A DNA stretch of 21,014 bases from CAYLNK01 sp964384675 (GTDB taxonomy: Bacteria; Acidobacteriota; Thermoanaerobaculia; UBA5066): the NCBI GenBank assembly GCA_964384675.1, contig CAYLNK010000088.1, positions 1-21,014 of the forward strand, given 5' to 3'. Shown in pieces: positions 1-9,100 of the stretch. The notes under the pieces were generated by a model. It had not been told where the DNA came from. It saw only the letters and a list, made by a program, of their open reading frames with translations, and searched no databases. Numbering within the stretch: position 1 is the stretch's first letter; the number at the start of each line of letters is the position of its first letter. The position numbers and the translations under genes were made by a program.

Positions 1-633
1 CGCGTCCAGCCTGGCCTCGCGGGTGAGGCCCAGGTGGAACGTCGAGAGCGCCAGCCCGTCGACGAGCCCTTCGGCCTCGCGCAGGGCGATCGCCCCGAGG
101 TGGGCCGCCTCGCTCTCGGCGAGGAGTCCCGGCGCCTCCGCCAGGGCGGCGAGCCGCCGGAGCGCCGCCCCGAGGTTCTGCAGCGTCACGCCGCGGGCGA
201 CCCGGCGCGTCGCCTCGGGGCGCAGGCGGAGGGCCTCGCGGTACTGCGCGACGGCCTCCTCGAGCTCGGCCGGCGTCAGCCCCAGCGCGGCCAGCGCGTT
301 CGCCCGGTTGTGGAGGAGGCGCGCGCGTTCGTCCGGCTCGGTCGCCTCGGGCCACGCCGGCGCGGCGGCGTCGAACGCCGCGAGGGAGCGTGGGAGGTCC
401 GAGGCCGGGCCCGGGGACCCGAAGAGGACGCCGAGATTGGCGAGGAAGCGGGGCTCGCCTCCGGTTCGGGCCGCCCACGCGACGTCGGCGATCGCGCGCA
501 GGTCGTCGCCGCGCCCCTCCTCCTTCCAGCGCTCCGCCAGGTGGAAGAGGTCCCGGAGCGCTCCTCCGGGATCGCGTCCGAAAGCGTCCCGGAAATGGGC
601 GCTCAGAGCGGCGAGATCGGACCGGTCCGCGAT
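1..633 (-). CDS. TPR-like helical repeat protein, 3' part outside the window
   Basis: The minus-strand frame is open from the left edge into the end of the dehydrogenase gene. It encodes at least 211 residues of Ala/Leu/Arg/Glu-rich paired helices. Segments such as LLHNRANALAAL, AVAQYREALRLRPEA and TLQNLGAALRRLAALA (about residues 100-160) have the spacing of tetratricopeptide repeats, which usually act as protein-binding scaffolds. No signal peptide or membrane segment is seen. The start is unusual: there is no in-frame ATG, GTG or TTG for at least 270 nt upstream, and none downstream until far inside the repeats. The best candidate is ATC at 631-633, seven bases after a GGAGG, giving an N-terminus (M)ADRSDLAALSAHF. 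It would overlap the dehydrogenase by 31 bp, implying translational coupling. The coding frame is secure; the start and the specific role are not. Confidence 0.72.
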   Translation of the reverse strand, partial: MADRSDLAALSAHFRDAFGRDPGGALRDLFHLAERWKEEGRGDDLRAIADVAWAARTGGEPRFLANLGVLFGSPGPASDLPRSLAAFDAAAPAWPEATEPDERARLLHNRANALAALGLTPAELEEAVAQYREALRLRPEATRRVARGVTLQNLGAALRRLAALAEAPGLLAESEAAHLGAIALREAEGLVDGLALSTFHLGLTREARLDA

Positions 634-1436
634 TCGCTCACCTCCCAGAGCCGCCGGGCGGCCTCCTCGTCGTACGACTCCGGCGACGAGCGCCGCTCCC
701 GGCAGTCCTCGAAGTACTTCCCGGTGACGCCCTCGAGAGCCGGCGACGCGCAGACGTGGAGCGACGTGCGCGCGCCGCGCTCCGCGCTCTTGAAGACGAG
801 CCCCCAGAGGAACCGGATCGGTCCGGGCGTGTCCCGCACGATGCCCGTCGCCACGACGCCGGGGTGGACCGCGTTCGCCGTGACGCCCGCCGGCGCCCGC
901 CGGGCCAGCTCGTAGGTGAAGAGGACGTTCATCAGCTTCGACTTCCCGTACGCCTTGAAGCCGCTGTAGCCCGACGCCATCTCGAGGTCGTCGAACCGGA
1001 GGCGCGCCCCGCGATGCGCCTCGGACGCCACGTTGACGACGCGCGCGGCGCCTGACGCGGCGAGTCGCCCCAGCAGGAGGTTCGTCAGGAGGAAATACGC
1101 CAGGTGGTTCGTCGCGAACGTCGCCTCGAGGCCGTCGGGCGTGACCTGCCTCTCGCGGAAGAAGGCCCCCGCGTTGTTGAGAAGGACGTCCAGCTTCGGG
1201 CACGCGGCGGCGATCTCCCCCGCGGCGCGCCGCACCTCCACGGGACGTGACAGGTCCGCCAGGACGAGCCGGGCCTCCGGGCCCAGCGCGGCCCGCGCCG
1301 CCTCGCCCCGTGAACGGTCGCGGGCGACGATCACGACCCGGGCCCCGAGCCGCGCCAGCCCCTCGGCCGCGGCCTTCCCGATCCCGGACGTGGCACCGGT
1401 CACCACGGCGGTCTTCCCCGTGAGCTCGTTCGCCAT
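603..1436 (-). CDS. Short-chain dehydrogenase/reductase, retinol-dehydrogenase-like
   Basis: This is a 277-residue classical SDR expected to use NAD(P)H to reduce or oxidise a carbonyl/alcohol substrate in the cytoplasm. Visible landmarks are the dinucleotide-binding TGATSGIG (residues 13-20), NNAG (87-90), Asn110, catalytic Ser138 and the YGKSK motif with Tyr163 and Lys167. The strand-helix pattern is complete and the length is normal. The pattern around HPGVVATGI and the GKYFEDC tail resembles the RDH11-14/WW-oxidoreductase-like group, but the substrate cannot be read from sequence. The ATG at 1434-1436 was chosen because the fold begins immediately with LTGKTAVVTG. The open frame continues much further upstream only as an antisense shadow of the kinase gene. 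It is divergent from the GAF kinase, and the TPR gene follows with an overlap. Confidence 0.93.
   Translation of the reverse strand: MANELTGKTAVVTGATSGIGKAAAEGLARLGARVVIVARDRSRGEAARAALGPEARLVLADLSRPVEVRRAAGEIAAACPKLDVLLNNAGAFFRERQVTPDGLEATFATNHLAYFLLTNLLLGRLAASGAARVVNVASEAHRGARLRFDDLEMASGYSGFKAYGKSKLMNVLFTYELARRAPAGVTANAVHPGVVATGIVRDTPGPIRFLWGLVFKSAERGARTSLHVCASPALEGVTGKYFEDCRERRSSPESYDEEAARRLWEVSESRTGPISPL
637..645 (-). promoter_or_regulatory. Strong Shine-Dalgarno deciding an ATC start
   Basis: On the minus strand GGAGGTGAG lies inside the dehydrogenase gene, seven bases (from the end of GGAGG) before an in-frame ATC at 633-631. It matches the 16S anti-Shine-Dalgarno sequence for eight bases. 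The same bases encode Trp-Glu-Val-Ser-Glu of the dehydrogenase tail, so the match could partly be a by-product of protein conservation. Confidence 0.5.
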
Positions 1437-1442
1437 CTCTTC

Positions 1443-1448
1443 ATTATG
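1443..1448 (-). promoter_or_regulatory. Candidate -10 box of the dehydrogenase gene (leaderless)
   Basis: The minus strand reads CATAAT, five of six matches to TATAAT, ending six bases before the ATG at 1436. Transcription would begin at or next to the start codon. The -35 position (1471-1466, CGATCC) is poor and lies in one arm of a perfect inverted repeat, so an activator or repressor may act there. Prediction only. Confidence 0.45.
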
Positions 1449-1457
1449 TGGGGCCGC

Positions 1458-1471
1458 CGATCCGAGGATCG
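1458..1471. promoter_or_regulatory. Inverted repeat, possible operator
   Basis: CGATCC-GA-GGATCG is a perfect 6-bp dyad with a 2-bp centre in the 99-bp divergent intergenic region. One arm coincides with the expected -35 position of the dehydrogenase promoter. A short dyad can arise by chance in GC-rich DNA, so this is only a candidate regulator site. Confidence 0.3.
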
Positions 1472-1498
1472 CCCCGGAATCGCACATCCCCCCTCGAG

Positions 1499-1527
1499 TT
1501 GTCATGCGATTTCGGGGGCCATACGAT
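1499..1527 (+). promoter_or_regulatory. Sigma70-type promoter of the GAF kinase gene (leaderless)
   Basis: TTGTCA (1499-1504) and TACGAT (1522-1527) are separated by exactly 17 bp. The -10 box ends eight bases before the ATG at 1536, and no Shine-Dalgarno sequence precedes that ATG. Transcription would therefore start within a base or two of the start codon, giving a leaderless mRNA. Confidence 0.6.
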
Positions 1528-1535
1528 CGAGCCAG

Positions 1536-4079
1536 ATGCCCGACGCGAACCCCGGTGCGAACGGCGCGGAGCGTCCTCCCGAGGACCGCGAGGAGGCGCT
1601 GGAGCGCGTCCGGCGCTACGCGCAGGAGCTGGAGGCGCTCAACGAGATCGGCCGGATCGCGACCGAGGGGCTCGACCTGCGCCCGATGCTCCAGCGGATC
1701 ACCGACGCCCTCCAGAACCGCTTCCGCTGGGAGTTCGTGGCCGTCGCGCTCGTCGATCCGGTGCGCGGGATGTTCGTCTGCGAGGCGCTGTCGAGCCGTA
1801 TCCCCTCGGAGGCCTTCGTCGGCTACGCGAGGCCCCTGAGCGAGGGGGTGGTCGGCGAGGTCGCCTCCACCGGCCGCGCCGTCGTCCTCGACGACGTGCG
1901 GCGCCATCCGGGCTACGTCGAGATCGTGCCGGGGGTCCGCTCGGAGATGTGCGTCCCGCTCGTCTACCGGGGCGAGATGCTCGGCGTCCTCAACCTCGAG
2001 AGCCGGATGCCGTCCGCGTTCCGGGGACAGCTCCCGCTGCTCCGCACGGTGGCCGAGCAGATGGCGGGGGCCGTCGCGTCGGCCCGCCTGATCGACGAGG
2101 TGCGCCGGCGCGCGGGCCACCTCCAGATGCTGTCCGAGATCTCCCGCTCGGCCCTCGAGGCGGAGAGCCTGGAGGACCTCCTGGACCGTGTCGTCTCCTT
2201 CGTACGGGACCGGTTCAGCCTGGAGCTGGTCGCGTTCCTGCGCCTCGACGCTTCGGGGACCTTCCTCACCGAGACCGCGTACTCCGGGCGTCTCCCCTCG
2301 CCCCTCGGACGGGGCGAGGAGTGGCCTCTTCAGAAGGGGATCATCGGGCGCGCCGCGCGGGAGAACCGGCCGCAGCTGGTCCTCGACACGCCGAGCGACC
2401 CCTCGTACGTCGTCCTCTCCGAGGACGTGCGCGCGGAGCTTGCGGTGCCGGTCCGCTTCCGCGGCCTGCTCCTCGGGATCCTCAACATGGAGAGCCGCTC
2501 CCCCGACACGTTCTCCCCCGAGACGGGAGCGGTCCTCGAGACGATCGCCGACCAGGTGGCCGGCGCCATCCACATGGCGGCCGTCAACGAGCGGCTCACC
2601 GAGACGAACCGCCGCCTGGAGGAGGCCCAGGACCGCGTCGCCCGGCTCGTCGACTCGACGCCGCAAGCGTTCGAGAGCCTGGCGGCCTGGTCCCGTCCGG
2701 TCGCCGCGGAGCTGGCCCGCTCGATCGGCTCCTCCGCCATCGGCATCTGGCAGCTGGAGGGCGGGCAGCTCGTCCCGCTCGGGCAGGAGACCGGCCGTCC
2801 GCCCTCGGACGCCGAGCTGCGCGAGCTCTCGGCGGGTCGGGCGATCGTCGACGCGGAGGACGCCACGATCGTCGCGGTTCACGGGCTGTCCGGAGAGCTG
2901 TGCGGGAGCCTCGTCCTCGCCGGGACTCGCGCGCTGTCCGACGCCGAGCGCCGCCTCGTGTCGACGTTCTCGCGGCAGCTCGGCGGCTCGCTCGAGATGC
3001 AGCGGGTGCGCCGGCAGCTCTGGGCCGCCGAGGCGCGCCGGGCCTCGAGCCTGAAGGAGCTGCACGACCAGGGGGTCGCCACCGTCCAGATCTGCCCCAC
3101 CTGCGGGACCTGCTACGACCACACGGTCCCCGTCTGCCTGAGGGACGCGAGCCAGCTCGACTCGTCCCGGCTCCTGCCGTACCTCCTCCTCGACCGGTAC
3201 CGCTTCATCCGGCAGCTCGGGGAGGGCGGCATGGGGACCGTCTACCTCGCGCACGACGAGAAGCTCGGCCGGGACGTGGCGCTCAAGGTGATCCGGCCCG
3301 ACCACTTCAACAACCCCGAGATGCGCTCCCGCTTCGAGCGGGAGGCGCGCGCCGTCGCGAAGATCCAGCACCCCGGCGTCATCGCGCTGTACGACTCGGG
3401 CGAGCTGGAAGACGGCTCGGCGTTCCTGGTCATGGAGTACCTGACGGGGCGCGACCTCGCCCAGCTCGTGGCGGACTTCGGCCCCGGCAGGCCCACCCAG
3501 GTCGGCGCGCTCCTGCGCCAGGGCGCCGCGGCCCTGGACGCCGCGCATCGCGCCGGGATCATCCACCGCGACATCAAGCCGGAGAACATCTTCCTGGTGG
3601 ACGACGGCGGCGGCCTGGCCGTGAAGATCTTCGACTTCGGTCTCTCCCGACCGATCACCTTCGACCGGAGCGTGACCCAGTTCGGGCTCGTCGTCGGCAC
3701 CCCCGGCTACATGTCTCCGGAGCAGGCCTCGGGTCGGCCGATCGACGCCCGCAGCGACCTCTACTCGTTCGCCGTGGTCGCGTTCGAGGCGCTCACCGCC
3801 CGGCGCGCCGTGGCCGGAGACGACGTGCCCACCGTGATGGCGAACGTCCTGCGCGACGAGCCGCCCTCTCTGTCCCAGCTCGTTCCGGGCTTCTCGCGGG
3901 AGCTGGACCGCGCCTTCGCGCGGGCCTTCGCGAAGGACCCGGCGGCCCGACCCGTATCGGTCGGGGCGTGGGTCGACTCGTTCGTCGACCGGCTGGAGGC
4001 GCTCCCCGCCCTCTGCCCGGGCTGGCCGGCCCGCCTCAAGGGGCGCCGCGCGCTCCTGGGACGCCCCTCCGACGTGTGA
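1536..4079 (+). CDS. GAF-domain sensor Ser/Thr protein kinase with zinc ribbon
   Basis: This is an 847-residue soluble protein. After a short helical lead come two clear GAF domains (about 48-185 and 207-345; both contain the 'VP + core + LGxLNxES' signature), a coiled linker (345-375) and a weaker third GAF-like region (378-490). A zinc-ribbon-like knuckle follows with Cys520, Cys523 and Cys535, then a Hanks-type kinase (555-815). The kinase has every catalytic element: glycine loop GEGGMG (562-567), Lys584 in VALK, Glu603, HRDIKPEN (677-684), DFG (700-702) and GTPGYMSPE. It should phosphorylate protein Ser/Thr in response to a ligand or redox state bound by the GAF domains. There is no transmembrane segment, unlike PknB-type receptors. 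The ATG at 1536 fits the promoter position; an in-frame start at 1446 would precede the promoter. Confidence 0.93.
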   Translation: MPDANPGANGAERPPEDREEALERVRRYAQELEALNEIGRIATEGLDLRPMLQRITDALQNRFRWEFVAVALVDPVRGMFVCEALSSRIPSEAFVGYARPLSEGVVGEVASTGRAVVLDDVRRHPGYVEIVPGVRSEMCVPLVYRGEMLGVLNLESRMPSAFRGQLPLLRTVAEQMAGAVASARLIDEVRRRAGHLQMLSEISRSALEAESLEDLLDRVVSFVRDRFSLELVAFLRLDASGTFLTETAYSGRLPSPLGRGEEWPLQKGIIGRAARENRPQLVLDTPSDPSYVVLSEDVRAELAVPVRFRGLLLGILNMESRSPDTFSPETGAVLETIADQVAGAIHMAAVNERLTETNRRLEEAQDRVARLVDSTPQAFESLAAWSRPVAAELARSIGSSAIGIWQLEGGQLVPLGQETGRPPSDAELRELSAGRAIVDAEDATIVAVHGLSGELCGSLVLAGTRALSDAERRLVSTFSRQLGGSLEMQRVRRQLWAAEARRASSLKELHDQGVATVQICPTCGTCYDHTVPVCLRDASQLDSSRLLPYLLLDRYRFIRQLGEGGMGTVYLAHDEKLGRDVALKVIRPDHFNNPEMRSRFEREARAVAKIQHPGVIALYDSGELEDGSAFLVMEYLTGRDLAQLVADFGPGRPTQVGALLRQGAAALDAAHRAGIIHRDIKPENIFLVDDGGGLAVKIFDFGLSRPITFDRSVTQFGLVVGTPGYMSPEQASGRPIDARSDLYSFAVVAFEALTARRAVAGDDVPTVMANVLRDEPPSLSQLVPGFSRELDRAFARAFAKDPAARPVSVGAWVDSFVDRLEALPALCPGWPARLKGRRALLGRPSDV

Positions 4080-4127
4080 CGGCGGTCACCGAACCCCCGG
4101 ACGTGTAAGCTCTCCCCCCAGAAGACG

Positions 4128-6092
4128 ATGGCCCAGAATGAGCGGATCCGTTCCCTGCGCGAAGCCCGGCGCCGGATCGACGAGGCCGGGGCCCGGATCG
4201 CCCGCGACCGGGACCGCTGGGTCGATTTCGTGAACGAGGTCCGTCTCGCGCTGGGGCACGAGCCGCTCTTCGCCGAGGACACCGACCCCGCGTCCGTCGA
4301 CTTCATCACCACCGACTTCGACGAGGTCCCCGCCGCCTACCCCACCAAGCGCCTGCGCGCCCTCGATTCCGGGGGGATGAACTCGGTTCTCCGATCGTGG
4401 GAGCTCTTCACCGGGCGCGAGCTCACGGTGCGGCGGCACCTCCCGTCCAAGAGCGCGGTCGAGGAGTTTCAGCGGATGCACCGCAACGGCGTGGTTCGCG
4501 AACGGCTCCAGGGGCTCCCGCGGCACGTCGTCATCCCGCGATTCTGGCTCTCCGGGATCGCCGAGAACCGCCCCTGCGAGGTGTTCGACTTCGCGCCGGG
4601 CGTGAACCTCCGGAAGTACGTGACGGAGCGCGGCCTCACGCTCGGCCAGCTCCTGGACTTCGGGACGCGTGCCGCCTCGGCGCTCGCCCATCTCCACCGG
4701 CACGGTCTGATCCACGCCGACGTGAAGATGGAGAACTTCTGTGTGGAGGAGCGGATCCTCTCGGGGGGCGACCCGTCGCTGCGCGTCTCCCTGATCGACT
4801 TCGACATCGTCTCGTCGCCCGAGGACCAGATCCGGCAATACCGGCTCGGCGACGCGCTCGAGGGCACCCTCCCGTTCATGCCCCCGGAGAACTTCCTGCG
4901 CTGGGTTCCGGACGACCCCGTCGAGGCCGAGCGGATGATGTTCTCCAAGGACGTCTTCGCGTTCGGGCTGACGATCGCGCGGGTGGTGGCCGGACAGTTC
5001 CCGGATGGGCTCTACGGCGAGGTCTCCGAGGTGGTGAACCGGAAGGCGCAGATGGAGGAGCTCGAGCTCGACCTCCCCATCGCCCTCCCCGCCCCGCTCC
5101 GGCTCCTCGTCGAACGGATGTGCGCCGCCCGGTGGGAGGAGCGGCCGGCGATGTCGGAGGTCGTCTCGACGCTCCGCGACGTCAGGGCCTCGCTCCCGGA
5201 CGGGGAGCGCAGCCTCGCCCTGGTGCCGTCCGCGACGCCCGAGCCGCGGCCGGAGGCCAGACCGAAGCCGGCCGAGGACCGGGTCGGTCCGTTCCGCGTG
5301 AGGAGCCGGACCTTCTCCCCCCGGCCGCCCGGCGATCGGCAGACGCTGCCGCTCGCCGAGCTGGAGGACTACTTCGGGCGACGCCTGATCGGCGTACCGT
5401 TCGAGTTCGGCTCGATCGACGACGAATCCGCGTTCTACGGCGACCGATGCTCCGTCCTCCTCGGGCTCAACAAGGTCCGCCTCGAGAATCCCTCGCTCTT
5501 CGCGGGGAGCTTCCGGGATTTGGTACGTGAGGAGAAGGCCGGGCGCTACCAGGTCTGGATCGTGCGTCCGCTGCTCCTCGGTGCGAAGGACCTGCGCCGA
5601 TTCCTCTCCGAGGAGCGCCCGGACGCGGGACCGGTCGATCGGGTCGCCATCCTGCGCCGGACGGCCGAGGCGCTGGCCGTCCTGGAGGAGGCCGGCTTCA
5701 CACACCCCGGGGTGTCGTGCGAGACGATCTTCTTCGTCCCGGTGTCGGCGGAGCCCGACGGCTCCTCGGAGGCGACGGCCTCGCTGACCCGTCCGGTCTC
5801 GCTCACCGAGGCGCTCCGCTCGACACGATCCGCCAAGACGTACCGGCAGGAGCTGATGGGAACGGCGTTCGTCACGGAACGTGTGCCGGGCCAGCCGGAC
5901 CCCGCCGTAGCCGCCCTCCTTTCGGTCGCCAACGAGATCGACGTCTTCCGCGATCTTCTCCCCGACGAGAAGGACCGGCTGCTCCGCATGCGCCTGGCGC
6001 CGACGTGGCGCGAGAGGGCCGGTATCATCGGGGACGTCGAGTCCGCTTGCTCCGTGCGCCCGATCAGCGGGATCTTCCGTCCGATCACCTAG
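4128..6092 (+). CDS. Kinase-like protein with variant active site and degenerate second kinase-like lobe
   Basis: This 654-residue cytoplasmic protein follows the GAF kinase after 48 bp. Residues 1-75 are a helical lead. Residues 76-350 are kinase-like: a short glycine loop (SGGMNSV), HADVKMEN (196-203) for HRDxKxxN, IDFD (223-226) for DFG, and a PPEN activation-segment motif. The usual strand-3 Lys appears replaced by Arg (TVRR, 100-103). HAD and IDFD also occur in small-molecule and LPS kinases of the KdkA/WaaP type, so activity is possible. After a Pro-rich linker (365-400), residues 405-654 look like a second, decayed kinase: ALAVLEEAGFTHPGVSCETI aligns with ALxxLHxxGxxHRDxKPENI but lacks the Asp, Lys and Asn. 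It is likely an effector or regulatory partner of the upstream kinase. The ATG has only a weak AGAAG ribosome site. Confidence 0.82.
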   Translation: MAQNERIRSLREARRRIDEAGARIARDRDRWVDFVNEVRLALGHEPLFAEDTDPASVDFITTDFDEVPAAYPTKRLRALDSGGMNSVLRSWELFTGRELTVRRHLPSKSAVEEFQRMHRNGVVRERLQGLPRHVVIPRFWLSGIAENRPCEVFDFAPGVNLRKYVTERGLTLGQLLDFGTRAASALAHLHRHGLIHADVKMENFCVEERILSGGDPSLRVSLIDFDIVSSPEDQIRQYRLGDALEGTLPFMPPENFLRWVPDDPVEAERMMFSKDVFAFGLTIARVVAGQFPDGLYGEVSEVVNRKAQMEELELDLPIALPAPLRLLVERMCAARWEERPAMSEVVSTLRDVRASLPDGERSLALVPSATPEPRPEARPKPAEDRVGPFRVRSRTFSPRPPGDRQTLPLAELEDYFGRRLIGVPFEFGSIDDESAFYGDRCSVLLGLNKVRLENPSLFAGSFRDLVREEKAGRYQVWIVRPLLLGAKDLRRFLSEERPDAGPVDRVAILRRTAEALAVLEEAGFTHPGVSCETIFFVPVSAEPDGSSEATASLTRPVSLTEALRSTRSAKTYRQELMGTAFVTERVPGQPDPAVAALLSVANEIDVFRDLLPDEKDRLLRMRLAPTWRERAGIIGDVESACSVRPISGIFRPIT

Positions 6093-6129
6093 AACCGGGC
6101 CCCGTGCGCGAAAGAGAGAAGACCGATTG

Positions 6130-9100
6130 ATGAGACCTGCGCTTCGACCGTTCCTCCTGGCGGCTGGCCTGGCCGGGCCGCTCGCGGGACAGCCGCTCAC
6201 CGTGACCCACCTCGTCGGTCCGACCGGGGGTCCCGGCTCGGCCGACGGCACCCGTGCCGCCGCCCGCTTCAACTCTCCGTTCGGCGTGGCGGTCGACGGA
6301 TCCGGTAACGTCTTCGTCTCCGACAGCGGGAACCACACCCTTCGCCGGATCAGCTCGACCGGCGTCGTGACCACCTTCGCCGGGACGGCCGGCGTCCCGG
6401 GCGATCTCGACGGAGGACCGTCGGCGGTCCGCTTCCGCGATCCGCGCGGGGCGGCGGTGGACGCCAATTTCGCGATCTACCTGACCGAAGGGGCCAACCA
6501 CGCCGTCCGGAAGGTGAGCCGGACCGGCGTCACCAGCACGCTCTCGGGCCAGAAGGGCGCGCCAGGCTCCAACGACGGCCTCGGCACGATCGCGCATTTC
6601 CGCAACCCGTCCGCCGTCGCGGTCGACACCGCCGGGAACTCGTACGTCGCCGACACGCTCAACCACACGATCCGGAAGGTGGCGCCGAACGGCACGACGT
6701 CGACGCTCGCGGGCCAGGCCGGGCAGAAGGGCTTCGCCGACGGCACCGGCTCGGTCGCGCGGTTCCGCAACCCGAGCGGGATCGACGTGGACGTCTCGGG
6801 AAACGTCTGGGTCGCGGACACCGGAAACGGCGCGATCCGGAAGATCACGCCGGCCGGCGTCGTGACGACCCTCGTGCCGCCGAACGGACCGCTGATCGAC
6901 CCGACCGGCGTGACGATCGACGGCTCGGGCACGCTCTACGTGACCGACACCTCGAACCATGCCATCCGGAAGGTCACGCCGATCGGGGCCGTCTCCACCA
7001 TCGCCGGACTCCTCGGGAACCCCGGGAACGCCGACGGCTCCGGCAGCACGGCCCGCTTCCGCTTCCCGACCGGGATCACCAGCGACGGCGGCGGCGCGCT
7101 GTACGTCACCGACCAGAACCACACGGTGAGGCGCGTGACGACGACCGGCGCCGTCACGACCATCGCGGGCGCGGCGGCGCCGTCGGGCTCGGCGGACGCC
7201 ACCGGAGAAGCGGCCCGCTTCTTCGCCCCCCGCGGAGCCGCCTACGACGCGGCCGGGAACCTCTACGTCGCCGACACCGGGAACAACGTCATCCGCAAGG
7301 TGTCGCCCGATGGGACCACCTCCCGTCTCGCCGGTTCCGCCGGAGCGAGCGGCAGCGACGACGGGACCGAGAACTCCGCCCGCTTCAACGGACCGCGGGC
7401 GCTGGCGGTCGACGGCTCGGGCAACGTCTGGGTGGCCGACACCGACAACCACGTCATCCGCAGGATCACGCCGGCCGGCGTGGTGACGACGCTCGCGGGC
7501 AGCGCGCTCCTGCGCGGCGCCACCGACGGCACCGGCGCCGAGGCTCGCTTCGACGCCCCGTCCGCAATCGCGATCGGACGTGACGGCGCCGCGTACGTGG
7601 CCGACCGGAACAACCACCGCATCCGCCGGGTGACGGCGGCCGGGGTCGTCACGACCGTCGCCGGCTCCGTCGAAGGCAGCGCCGACGGCACCGGCGCCGC
7701 GGCCCAGCTGTCGAAGCCCGCCGGGATCGCCGTCGACGCGTCGGGCACGCTGTGGGTCGCCGACACGGGCAACATGACCATCCGCCGGGTGACGCAGGCG
7801 GGAGCCGTCACGACGATCGCCGGGCTCGCGGGCGAGGCCGGGATCCAGGACGGGACGGGCGGCGCGGCCCGCTTCCGCGGCCCCGAGGCTCTCGCCGTCG
7901 ATCCCCGCGGGGACCTCTACGTCGCCGACACCGCGGCCTCCACCCTCCGCCGGGTCACTCCGGCCGGGGTCGTCACCACGGTCGCGGGCCTCCCCGACCT
8001 GATCGGGAGCGAGGACGGCACCGGCAGCGCGGCCCGCTTCTACCAGCCGGCTGGCATCGCCATCGACGCGGCCGGTCACGTGGCCATCACCGACCAGCTC
8101 AATCACGCCATCCGCCAGGCGGCCGTCGCTCCCGAGGCCGTGGCCGAGTACTTCGTGCCGGTCGTCCTGGTGGCGTCCGGCGCGGGCGGGTCGCTCTTCT
8201 CGTCCGAGATGACGCTCACGAGCCGGGCCGCCGTCGCCACGGTCGTCAGCCTCGATTACACCGCCTCGGCCGGCGGCGGGAGCGGATCGCTGCCGGACGT
8301 CCTCACGCTCGAGCCGGGGCGGCAGACGACGATCCCCGACGTCATCGCCTACCTGCGCGGCAAGGGCCTTTCCCTCGCGGAGTCGGGCACGCGGCTCGGA
8401 ACGCTCCGCGTGACGATGCGGGGCATCTCGCCCGGAGACGCCGCCGTCACCCTCCGAACGGCCACACCGGTGCCCGGGCCGCCGGAGCCCGCGGTCGGCC
8501 GGGCCGGCCTCGCCTACGCCGGCGTTCCCTCCGGCCGGCTCCTGACGACCTCCGCCGCGCTCTGCGGTCTGCGCCGGAACGGCTCCGACCGCTCCAACAT
8601 CGCCGTGCAGAACGCGGGTCACGCCGGCGATGGCAGCGTGACCCTCCGCATCACCGTCTTCGGCGGGGACACCGGCGCGTCGGTCTCGACGGAGGACGTC
8701 ACGCTCGCGCCCGGTGAGTTCCGTCAGACCACGTTGCCGGGCACGGCCGACCTGCAGGCCTTCGCCCGTGTCGAGCGGATCGCGGGTACGGCGCCGTTCT
8801 ACGCCTACGGCGTCATCAACGACAACGCCACGTCCGACGGCTCGTTCGTCGCGCCGGTGGCCGCCGAATCGATCGGCGGCAGCGGCGGCCTGACGCTCCC
8901 CGTCGTGGTGGAGGCCTCGGTGTTCTCGACCGAGGTGGTCCTGACGAACGTCTCCGCCACGTCGCGCACGCTGCAGCTCACCTACTACTCCGAGGTGATC
9001 AACGGCGGATCCGCCACGCTACAGCTCAGTCTCCCGGCGGGCCAGCAGCGAATCATCCCGGACTTCGTCCAGTTCCTCCGGGCGAGCGGGGCCGCGGGGG

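Noticed and set aside
603..660. Dehydrogenase-TPR fusion by frameshift
   Set aside because: The dehydrogenase ends at a natural position for its family, no slippery sequence is visible at the overlap, and a separate Shine-Dalgarno sequence precedes the TPR frame.
1446..1535. Upstream ATG at 1446 as start of the GAF kinase
   Set aside because: It would place a well-formed promoter inside the coding region and add a 30-residue lead without conserved character.
603..3566. Very long minus-strand open frame running from the dehydrogenase across the GAF kinase
   Set aside because: Only the part from 1436 down encodes a recognisable protein. The upstream part is Arg/Gly/Asp-rich, antisense to conserved GAF and kinase domains, and open because of the high GC content.
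6250..8130. Repeated DNA considered as a CRISPR array or satellite
   Set aside because: Spacing of about 160 bp, in-frame coding and diverged copies show NHL protein repeats.
4086..8622. Long minus-strand open frames antisense to the kinase-like and NHL genes
   Set aside because: Their translations are low-complexity Arg/Asp/Gly/Val sequence without domains or signal peptides, and the opposite strand carries clear domains with proper starts.
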